DNA of 64,000 nt from Chitinophaga barathri (GTDB lineage: Bacteria > Bacteroidota > Bacteroidia > Chitinophagales > Chitinophagaceae), in contig NZ_RMBX01000010.1 in the NCBI RefSeq assembly GCF_003807585.1, positions 186,001 through 250,000 of the forward strand. Direction: 5' to 3'. Every line of letters begins with the position of its first letter. Position 1 is the stretch's first letter. The translations under genes and the position numbers were made by a program. This document shows, piece by piece, positions 1 to 6,686 of the stretch. The notes beneath the pieces are model-generated. The model did not search any database. It was not told where the DNA came from and saw only the letters and a program-made list of their open reading frames with translations.

Positions 1-925
1 CATAGCCGCGGTTCCAGTGGTGGATAGCGTCCAGCGGGTAAAAGAAAGGTTCGTAAGGCACCACGTTTTCAATCACTCTTTTATAGTTCTTCGCGTAATA
101 CAACGCGTTGAATGTTTTAACGGTAAAGTTGTTCAGCACAAACCCCGGGAGATTGAACGGTACCGTGAGTTTGCCTTTGGCGGGCAGCGTAAGCGGCGCC
201 TGGCGCTGTTTATCGTTCAGTTCGTTTTCTTTCGCATGCTCACCCACGATCAGGATGCTGCGGCCGAAGCTGTCGCCTTTCTGGAGACAGTCGATCCAGG
301 CCATGCTGTAGGTGTAGTGTTTATGTTCGTCAAAAAGGCGGATAACCTCGTCCAGGTTTTTGGCTTTGATCTGTTTTTGTTTGATGTAGGCGGTTTCGAT
401 CTTTTTCAGCCTGAACTTCACCGTGGTGATCACGCCGGTGAGGCCCATACCGCCGCAGGTAGCCCAGAAGAGGTCTGTTTCCTGCGTGGGGGAGCAGGTG
501 AGGAGGCCTTTGCCCGTGAGCACCTGCATGCTGATGATATGATTGGAAAAACTGCCTTCGGCGTGGTGGTTTTTGCCGTGCACGTCAGACGCTACGGCGC
601 CGCCTATGGTAATGAACTTGGTGCCGGGGGTAACGGGAAGGAACCAGCCTTTGGGCACGGTGATGTCCAGCACCTGGTCCAGCGTGATGCCGCTCTGGCA
701 TTCAAACTCACCGGTGGCCTCGTCAAATGCAAGTACTTTATCGTAACGGAGGGTGGAAATACTGTGTTCGCCAAGAGAGGCATCGCCGTAACAACGGCCG
801 TTGCCCCGGGCAATGATATGCTCGTGGGAGTCAACATACTGCTGCAGCTGCTCATCTACGGAGAAGGCGGCTTCCTCGCAGTCCAATGCGGGGTAGTTAC
901 CCCAGTTTGATAGTTGTTTTCGCAT
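1..925 (-). CDS. FAD-linked oxidase, DprE1-like (3' part beyond window)
   Basis: The gene runs off the left edge, so only the first ~308 codons are seen. Translating the minus strand gives an FAD-binding type 4 oxidase: a GNGRCYGDASLG phosphate-binding loop at about residues 41-52, then GGAVASDVHGKNHHAEGSF, which closely resembles the mycobacterial DprE1 segment GGAIGCDIHGKNHHSAGSF. DprE1 oxidises the 2'-OH of polyprenyl-phosphoryl ribose on the way to polyprenyl-phosphoryl arabinose. The ATG at 925-923 overlaps the stop of the upstream DPPR-synthase-like gene (TAATG), so the two are translationally coupled. That pairing strengthens the pathway call. The C-terminal substrate domain lies outside the window, so another sugar oxidase of the same family is possible. 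A dprE2-like reductase would be expected further left. Confidence 0.8.
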   Translation of the reverse strand, partial: MRKQLSNWGNYPALDCEEAAFSVDEQLQQYVDSHEHIIARGNGRCYGDASLGEHSISTLRYDKVLAFDEATGEFECQSGITLDQVLDITVPKGWFLPVTPGTKFITIGGAVASDVHGKNHHAEGSFSNHIISMQVLTGKGLLTCSPTQETDLFWATCGGMGLTGVITTVKFRLKKIETAYIKQKQIKAKNLDEVIRLFDEHKHYTYSMAWIDCLQKGDSFGRSILIVGEHAKENELNDKQRQAPLTLPAKGKLTVPFNLPGFVLNNFTVKTFNALYYAKNYKRVIENVVPYEPFFYPLDAIHHWNRGY

Positions 926-1812
926 TATTCAAAAAAACTTTTATTCGTCGGTAAATAAATGATCACATAAAAGCTGAGGATCCACAGGAGGATGGTTATT
1001 TGAATAAAGCGGTCTTTGTATAGGATTTTTGTGGGAGAACCTGTATCGTTGTCCACGTAGGTTATTTGCAAATATCGCATTAATCCGGCAATTACAAAAA
1101 TACTTGTATAGTACAGCCGGTAGGTTTTGAAGTGCAGCATGGTCACCGGCGCCATGGTATACATGATGTAAGCGACGATGATCACGGCGGATACCAGTGC
1201 GAGGGAAACGTTGAGGAAGTCCATGTTATACCCCTTCGAGGCTTTGCGCATATCCTTGCCCGTTGTGCCTTTTAACACGATATCGTCCCTGCGTTTGGCA
1301 ATGGCCATAAACAGCGCGAGGAGGAACACCATCAGCATCAGCCATTCCGATACGGCCACGTTCGTGAGCACCCCGCCGGACTTTACGCGCAGTACAAAAC
1401 CGCTGGCCACGATGAAGATATCCAGGATGGAAATGTTTTTCAGGCCGAAGGAGTAGGCCATATTTAACACAAAATAAATACTGAGTACAAAAGCGAACTT
1501 GTCATTCAGCAGCATGGCGCTTGTAAAGCCTGCAATGACCAGGGAAAAAAAGATCGCCAGGCCGGCGGTGCGCGATACTGCCCCGGAGGCAAGCGGGCGT
1601 TTGCTTTTGGTAGGATGGACGCGGTCTGCCTCAATGTCCCGGTAATCATTAATAATGTAAATGCTGCTCGCAATCATGCTGAAACAAATGAATCCAAGAC
1701 CGGTTGTAAATATCTTGTGGATATTCCATATCTCACCTGCGAAAAAGAGCGGGATAAACAAGAAGAGGTTCTTAGCCCAATGTTTCGGCCGTAATAATTT
1801 TATATATTGCAC
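925..1812 (-). CDS. UbiA-family prenyltransferase, DPPR synthase-like
   Basis: A 295-residue polytopic membrane protein of the UbiA superfamily. The Asp-rich motif NDYRDIEADR at residues 55-64 followed by HPTKSKRPLASG is the signature of 5-phosphoribosyl-1-pyrophosphate:decaprenyl-phosphate phosphoribosyltransferases (Rv3806c type) rather than of the quinone or heme prenyltransferases. These enzymes put phosphoribose from PRPP onto polyprenyl phosphate in the membrane. Eight or nine hydrophobic segments are visible. The gene is coupled to the DprE1-like oxidase downstream by a one-base overlap, consistent with the next step of the same pathway. The lipid carrier in this organism is not known from sequence. 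Confidence 0.85.
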   Translation of the reverse strand: MQYIKLLRPKHWAKNLFLFIPLFFAGEIWNIHKIFTTGLGFICFSMIASSIYIINDYRDIEADRVHPTKSKRPLASGAVSRTAGLAIFFSLVIAGFTSAMLLNDKFAFVLSIYFVLNMAYSFGLKNISILDIFIVASGFVLRVKSGGVLTNVAVSEWLMLMVFLLALFMAIAKRRDDIVLKGTTGKDMRKASKGYNMDFLNVSLALVSAVIIVAYIMYTMAPVTMLHFKTYRLYYTSIFVIAGLMRYLQITYVDNDTGSPTKILYKDRFIQITILLWILSFYVIIYLPTNKSFFE

Positions 1813-1919
1813 GGGGATTACACATTAATGCGCCGCAAAATACTACGAATCTGAGGATTTGTCACTATTTTTAACCCCTTAATTATTAAAGTATTGTTAT
1901 TTAGTAAATTATCCCCAGC

Positions 1920-3545
1920 ATGAAATTGCCAGCTTTAACGCCTCGGAACGCGCTGATCATTGAAAGTTTGCTGATCATAGTTCTTGCGATCGTTCCATTG
2001 TTTGTCACGTTTCCCTATCGTGTGAATATCTTCCTCTCCTGGGAAGGCGCATACCGCCTCTCCGAAGGCCAGTTGCCTTACAAAGATTTCGGCTTGCCGC
2101 TTGGTTATGGCTACTGGCTGGTGCCGGCGCTGTTTATGAAACTTTTCGGGCCGCAGCTTATTTCACTGGTCAAAGCACAGGTATTCCTGAACATTGCAGG
2201 AGGCTTTGCCTTCCGCGGCATCCTGAAAAATGTGGGCGTAGCCCCCGGCGTAAGGGTATTGTCCGTGTTGTTATTTGTCATTTCCTATTCCTTTTTTAAT
2301 TTCTGGCCCTGGTACAACAATACCGTCATCATTTACCAGTTCATCGGTCTCGCCTTTTTGCTCTGTGCCGTGAACAAGCCCCGTGGCCGCTGGAAGTGGC
2401 CGGCACTGTTCGTTGCCGCCCTGTTCACTTTCCTGAGCTTTTTTACGAAACAGGACGGTGGCGGTCTTGCTTTGCTGCTGGCGCTCGCACTGCTGGGATA
2501 TCACAGCCTGGCGGAGAAACGCTGGCAGGAACTGGCCGGGTTTATCGGCCTGTATATCCTGGTGGCCTGCGCTTTTATACTGCCGTTTGTTCCTTACCAT
2601 TTCGGTTACTGGTTCAACCACGGTCAGCCGCCTCACAGCTCCAGGCTCGCGCTGAAGGACTTTGTGGATGAATTCCTGTATGGCTCCCAATGGCTGAAAT
2701 TTTATTTCGTCATGACGCTGCTGGTAACCATCCCCGCCTTGCGCAACTGGAAAGGGCTCTGGCAGGATAAACAAAAAATGCTCTTCCTGCTGCTGACGCT
2801 CGGCATCCTGGTGGAAGCCACCCTGTTCCAGGTGACCAGCTACACCCCGCCGGATAACAATATTTTCTTTCACAGTTTTGCCTTTGCATACATTTTCAGC
2901 AATCTCGCCCAGCTGCTGCAGCTGCGTACCGAACAGTGGAAAACCTTTCTGCTCAGCGCCGTCATGGTGCTGTTATGGTGGTCAGGCGCGTATTACCGGT
3001 ACGTAAGCCGCATCCTGGACAGGCTGATAGCGCCCGCGCCGGTGGCCGTAGTGTCGGGAGGCGAAAATGTGATCAACCGGAACAATTACCAGTTCACCGA
3101 GACGCCGGGGGATGTACCGGTATCCGAATGGACGTTCTCTTCGCTGCCTGAATTTGATAAGATATACATGCCGCCTTCCACCGTACAGGGTATAGACCGC
3201 GTGATGGCGCTGCCCGAGGCGAAAAAAGGCAAAGCCGCCAAAGTGCTGAACCTCACCGAGCTTACCCCGCTGGATCATGCCCTCGGCTACCAGCTGGAGA
3301 CCGGGAACAATATACCCCTCTGGCATCACCTGGGCGTAGGGATGTTCAACAGCCAGCTGCACGATTACGTGGAGAAGGTCAGGAATAAACATTACGACCT
3401 GGTGCTGTACGAGCACGCCCCCATGCTGAACAACTTCTTCCCCTGGGCCCTGCGGGAGGAGCTGAAGCAACACTACCGGCAGGTGGACAGCTTCCTGGCG
3501 CCACGGAGGCCTACGAACGCTATCATTGAGGTGTTTGTAAAATAA
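1920..3545 (+). CDS. Polytopic membrane protein, GT-C glycosyltransferase-like
   Basis: 541 residues with about ten hydrophobic segments in the first two thirds and a soluble C-terminal third of ~160 residues. The N-terminal loop after the first helix contains WEGAYRLSEGQLPYKDFGLPLG, a pattern typical of GT39/PMT-like GT-C glycosyltransferases, in which an acidic residue in this loop helps bind the lipid-phosphate sugar donor. The usual tandem acidic pair is not obvious, so the call is tentative. It is divergent from the DPPR-synthase/DprE1-like pair across 107 bp. If those make a lipid-linked pentose, this could be the transferase that uses it, but that is inference from position only. ATG at 1920. 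Confidence 0.5.
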   Translation: MKLPALTPRNALIIESLLIIVLAIVPLFVTFPYRVNIFLSWEGAYRLSEGQLPYKDFGLPLGYGYWLVPALFMKLFGPQLISLVKAQVFLNIAGGFAFRGILKNVGVAPGVRVLSVLLFVISYSFFNFWPWYNNTVIIYQFIGLAFLLCAVNKPRGRWKWPALFVAALFTFLSFFTKQDGGGLALLLALALLGYHSLAEKRWQELAGFIGLYILVACAFILPFVPYHFGYWFNHGQPPHSSRLALKDFVDEFLYGSQWLKFYFVMTLLVTIPALRNWKGLWQDKQKMLFLLLTLGILVEATLFQVTSYTPPDNNIFFHSFAFAYIFSNLAQLLQLRTEQWKTFLLSAVMVLLWWSGAYYRYVSRILDRLIAPAPVAVVSGGENVINRNNYQFTETPGDVPVSEWTFSSLPEFDKIYMPPSTVQGIDRVMALPEAKKGKAAKVLNLTELTPLDHALGYQLETGNNIPLWHHLGVGMFNSQLHDYVEKVRNKHYDLVLYEHAPMLNNFFPWALREELKQHYRQVDSFLAPRRPTNAIIEVFVK

Positions 3546-3596
3546 ACCCGTAAGTTTGCGCCCATTATCCCCGGCGGTAACATCCGCCGGGGAACT

Positions 3597-4511
3597 ATGG
3601 AAATCATGAACACCAGCTCCAATAAACCTAAACTCATCCTGGCCCTTGGCCTGGTATACGTACTCTGGGGTTCCACCTACCTTGGCGTGAAGATCGTAAC
3701 GGAAGTATTACCCCCGTTTTTCCTTTCCGTGGTCCGTTTCATTTTTGCCGGCAGCATTATGCTGGCGATAGGTTTTGCCGTGGAAAAAGAAAATCCCACC
3801 CGTAAACAGTGGAAAAATGCGGGGCTGATCGGCATATTGCTGATCGGGATGGGGAACAGCAGCGTGGCCCTTTCGCTGGCGCATATGCCTTCGGGGCTGG
3901 TGGCGCTGTTCATCGCCGCATTGCCGGCATGGTTCATCGGGCTGGACTGGCTGTTCTTTTCCAAAGAACGCCCCAAAGCGCTCACCCTCTGGGGGCTGGT
4001 GCTGGGTTTTGTCGGCCTCTTTTTCATCTTCGACCCTTTTTATATCATTCATCCCTATAATGCAGCGCGTACCTATCCGCTGTGGCCCATCCTCGTGCTC
4101 ACGGCGGGCTCCATTGCCTGGGCCTTCGGCTCTTTACTGTCGCCGCGCCTGGACACACCGAAGCAGCTGACGTCTTCGGGCATCCAGATGTTGTCCGGGG
4201 TGATCTGTTCCATTATCCTGAGCGCCTGCCTTGAAAGCAACCAGTGGGAAGCACTCAACGCCATGACCACCCGCACCTGGCTGGCCGTGGGTTACCTGGT
4301 GATATTCGGTTCGCTGGTGGGGTATACAGCCTTCAGCTGGCTGGTGAACAATGCGCCCACGCAGGTATCCGCCACGTATGCGTACGTGAACCCCGTGGTG
4401 GCGCTTATCCTGGGCTGGATATTTTTAGGGGAAACCTTAAGCACACATGCTTTCATCGGCTCCGTGATCGTGATCGCGGGTGTGGTACTGATGACGCTTA
4501 AAAAGAAGTGA
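3597..4511 (+). CDS. EamA/DMT-family exporter
   Basis: 304 residues with ten predicted membrane helices arranged as two EamA repeats. The first begins LVYVLWGSTYLGVKI, and the second ends in the typical TYAYVNPVVALILGWIFLGETL motif. Members (YedA/RhaT/RhtA-like) export small metabolites or amino acids, and the substrate cannot be told from sequence. Two starts are close together, ATG 3597 and ATG 3606. A GGGG tract lies just upstream of the first. It follows the previous gene by 51 bp on the same strand, and its 3' end converges with the MgtC gene with only 3 bp between them. Confidence 0.85.
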   Translation: MEIMNTSSNKPKLILALGLVYVLWGSTYLGVKIVTEVLPPFFLSVVRFIFAGSIMLAIGFAVEKENPTRKQWKNAGLIGILLIGMGNSSVALSLAHMPSGLVALFIAALPAWFIGLDWLFFSKERPKALTLWGLVLGFVGLFFIFDPFYIIHPYNAARTYPLWPILVLTAGSIAWAFGSLLSPRLDTPKQLTSSGIQMLSGVICSIILSACLESNQWEALNAMTTRTWLAVGYLVIFGSLVGYTAFSWLVNNAPTQVSATYAYVNPVVALILGWIFLGETLSTHAFIGSVIVIAGVVLMTLKKK

Positions 4512-4514
4512 GGA

Positions 4515-5198
4515 TTATTTTGCCAGTTCTACATCAAACTGCACCACCTCCGGGTGCTGGAGCAGGCGGTCGTTCATTTCGCTGATGAGCCTGTTCGGCC
4601 CGCGCATCTCGTATTTACCTTCAAAGATAATATCACCGGTTTTTTCTTCCGTGTATTTGCTGGTGGTAAGCCGGGTATATTTCAGGCCGTGGTCGCGGAA
4701 GATGGCTTCCAGGGTTTCCTGCGTGAGGGTTTTGTGCCGGTACCGGATGGCGTAATATTTCCGTTCCCGCCTGTTCACGATCATATTTTCCGCATAAGAG
4801 AACATCCAGAGGGCCAGCAGCGTGATAACCACGGCCGCGCCCGCGGTGATGTATTGCCCGGTGCCGATAGCCATGCCGATGGCGGCGGATATCCAGATCA
4901 CGGCGGCGGTAGTGATGCCGTCTATCGTAAAACCACCCCTGAAGATCACCCCCGCGCCGATAAAACCTACGCCGGTGAGGATGTTGGAGGCAATGCGGTC
5001 CGAGGACTGCCCGGCGCCGATCTGCTGGCTGAGCATGGTGAACAGGGCGGAACTGACGCAGATGAGCGCAATCGTGCGCACCCCGGCGGCCTTACGGTGT
5101 ATTTCCCTTTCCAGGCCCAACAGGAAGCCGGCCAGCGTGGCAACGGCCAGGCGGATGATCATTTCAACAGCAATGTCGTGGGATATTTCCATCATCAT
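4515..5198 (-). CDS. MgtC/SapB family membrane protein
   Basis: 227 residues. The N-terminal ~130 residues form the MgtC/SapB membrane domain (conserved GFLLGLEREIHRKAAGVRT, then LTGVGFIGAGVIFRGG and GITTAAVIWISAAIG), with four or five helices. The C-terminal ~90 residues are a soluble ACT-like extension. MgtC proteins are linked to growth at low magnesium and to inhibition of the F1Fo ATP synthase in pathogens, while many environmental homologues are uncharacterised. Three consecutive ATG codons occur at the start; the first (5198) is used here. It begins 2 bp after the stop of the Rof-like gene, so the two form an operon. Confidence 0.88.
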   Translation of the reverse strand: MMMEISHDIAVEMIIRLAVATLAGFLLGLEREIHRKAAGVRTIALICVSSALFTMLSQQIGAGQSSDRIASNILTGVGFIGAGVIFRGGFTIDGITTAAVIWISAAIGMAIGTGQYITAGAAVVITLLALWMFSYAENMIVNRRERKYYAIRYRHKTLTQETLEAIFRDHGLKYTRLTTSKYTEEKTGDIIFEGKYEMRGPNRLISEMNDRLLQHPEVVQFDVELAK

Positions 5199-5200
5199 AA

Positions 5201-5455
5201 TTAACAGCTTTGGGGGACCGGGATATTGTTGACGGCTATCAGCCTGTCCAGCCTGATCACCAGCCCGTTATCCGCCAGCAAATACTCTGCCTTATTCAGC
5301 GCGTAGAGGTCTTTGATGCGGGTAGACACCTCATGTTCCCCGCCTTCCTCGTCGTAAAACCGCAGCAGGCAGATGGTATGCATGGTGGCCCAGGCTTCCA
5401 GGCGGTCGTAATAGTCGCAATTGATGGGCGTATAAACGGGTTCCTGGGTGGTCAT
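5201..5455 (-). CDS. Rof/YaeO-like Rho-binding antiterminator
   Basis: 84 residues. The segment YTPINCDYYDRLEAWATMHTICLL followed by a central strand region, AEYLL and IRLDRLIAVNNIPVP lines up along its length with E. coli Rof/YaeO (YQPINCDDYDNLELACQHHLML ... VEYLVV ... LRLDKITSF). Rof is a small Sm-like protein that binds transcription terminator Rho and inhibits it. The match is by eye but covers the PINCD..D signature and the C-terminal LD(K/R)(I/L) motif. It is the first gene of a two-gene operon with the MgtC-family gene (2-bp gap), which invites a link between Rho antitermination and MgtC expression. No membrane segment. Confidence 0.72.
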   Translation of the reverse strand: MTTQEPVYTPINCDYYDRLEAWATMHTICLLRFYDEEGGEHEVSTRIKDLYALNKAEYLLADNGLVIRLDRLIAVNNIPVPQSC

Positions 5456-5464
5456 AAAATTTGC

Positions 5465-5497
5465 TTTGTAAAATTAAACCGGACTGGAGTATTTTTG
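5465..5497 (+). promoter_or_regulatory. Bacteroidota-type promoter for purC
   Basis: TTTG at 5465-5468 is followed, after 21 nt, by TATTTTTG at 5490-5497. This matches the phylum's sigma-A promoter pattern of TTTG and TAnnTTTG separated by about 19-21 nt. It lies 38 bp before the purC ATG. Confidence 0.6.
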
Positions 5498-5534
5498 CAG
5501 CACTGAAAAAGGTAATCTATTAAAAAAAACCGGC

Positions 5535-6464
5535 ATGTTAGAGTCTACATTTAAATTTCCTGACCAGACGGCCTTTTATAAAGGTAAGGTAAGGGACGTA
5601 TACACCATTGAAGATAAATGGATGGTGATGTTTGTAAGCGACCGTATTTCCGCTTTTGATGTGGTGCTGCCACGCCCTATCCCTTACAAGGGCCAGGTGC
5701 TGAACCAGATCGCGGCCATTATGCTGGACGCCACGAAGGACATTGTACCCAACTGGGTGAAGTCCGTACCCCTGCCCAACGCTACCGTGGGCCTGAAGTG
5801 CGAAACCTTCCCCGTTGAAATGGTGGTGCGCGGCAACCTCACCGGTCACGCCTGGCGTACGTACAAAAGCGGCAAACGCGAGCTGTGCGGCGTTACCATG
5901 CCAGACGGCCTGAAGGAAAACGATTATTTCGCTTCTCCCATCATTACCCCCACCACCAAGGCGCACGAGGGGCACGACGAGGATATCTCCCGTGAAGAGA
6001 TCATTTCCAGCGGTCTTGTAAACAAAGAAGATTACGAGCAACTGGAAAAATACACCCTCGCCCTGTTCCAGCGCGGCCGCGAACTGGCTGCCAAACGCGG
6101 ACTGATACTCGTGGATACGAAATACGAGTTCGGTAAGATCGGCGATACCATCTACCTGATCGACGAGATCCATACGCCTGATTCTTCCCGTTTCTTTTAT
6201 GCTGAAGGCTACGAGGAAAAACAGAAAGCCGGTGAGGCGCAGAAGCAGCTGAGCAAGGAGTTTGTACGTGAGTGGCTGATGGAAAACGGTTTCCAGGGCA
6301 AAGAAGGCCAGCAGGTACCGGAAATGACGGATGCGTTCGTGGAAAGCGTGACCAACCGCTACATCGAGCTGTTCGAGAACATCACCGGCCAGCCTTTCAA
6401 AAAGGAAGACGTGAGCAAAGAAGACTCCGAGAAAAAGATCATCGAAGTACTGAAAGGCCTGTAA
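5535..6464 (+). CDS. purC: Phosphoribosylaminoimidazole-succinocarboxamide synthase
   Basis: 309 residues, the long form of SAICAR synthetase, which joins aspartate to CAIR with ATP in purine biosynthesis. Recognisable landmarks are YKGKVRDVYTI near the N terminus, VSDRISAFDVVLPRPIPYKG, the VVRGNLTGHAWRTY block, and LVDTKYEFGKIGDTIYLIDEIHTPDSSRFF, the ATP/metal-binding region of the family. The ATG at 5535 follows a phylum-type promoter and an A-rich stretch. A strong terminator follows the stop. The gene stands alone, flanked on both sides by genes on the other strand. Confidence 0.96.
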   Translation: MLESTFKFPDQTAFYKGKVRDVYTIEDKWMVMFVSDRISAFDVVLPRPIPYKGQVLNQIAAIMLDATKDIVPNWVKSVPLPNATVGLKCETFPVEMVVRGNLTGHAWRTYKSGKRELCGVTMPDGLKENDYFASPIITPTTKAHEGHDEDISREEIISSGLVNKEDYEQLEKYTLALFQRGRELAAKRGLILVDTKYEFGKIGDTIYLIDEIHTPDSSRFFYAEGYEEKQKAGEAQKQLSKEFVREWLMENGFQGKEGQQVPEMTDAFVESVTNRYIELFENITGQPFKKEDVSKEDSEKKIIEVLKGL

Positions 6465-6485
6465 TGACCTTTTAAACATAACAGG

Positions 6486-6513
6486 AAAGGGGCGGGAGAC
6501 CGCCCCTTTTTTA
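6486..6513 (+). terminator. Rho-independent terminator after purC
   Basis: GGGGCGG, a GAGA loop, CCGCCCC and then a run of six T residues, 22 bp after the purC stop codon. Confidence 0.9.
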
Positions 6514-6560
6514 TTGGTCCCAAAGGCGCTAATACTTTTTTAACCCGGATCATCTGCGCA

Positions 6561-6683
6561 TCAAGTCCGCCTCAACTCCACGTCATCTTCGCTGATCCTA
6601 TAGTAACCATATAGGTTTCCTTCGAATACGCCGTATTGATACTGCAATGTTAAAATAGTGTAAGTGGAAATATAAGTGCCTCG
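6561..6683 (-). other. Possible gene remnant, about 40 codons, no ATG
   Basis: Directly after the stop of the S8 peptidase, the minus strand has a short open frame that reads like real protein (LQYQYGVFEGNLYG, then YYRISEDDVELRRT) and ends at a TGA at 6561-6563. There is no ATG, only a TTG, and the frame is closed upstream by TAA. It may be the tail of a displaced gene, or chance. I recognise no family. Confidence 0.2.
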
Positions 6684-6686
6684 TTA

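Noticed and set aside
17..910. 297-codon plus-strand frame at the left edge
   Set aside because: Antisense to the DprE1-like oxidase, whose translated minus strand has clear motifs.
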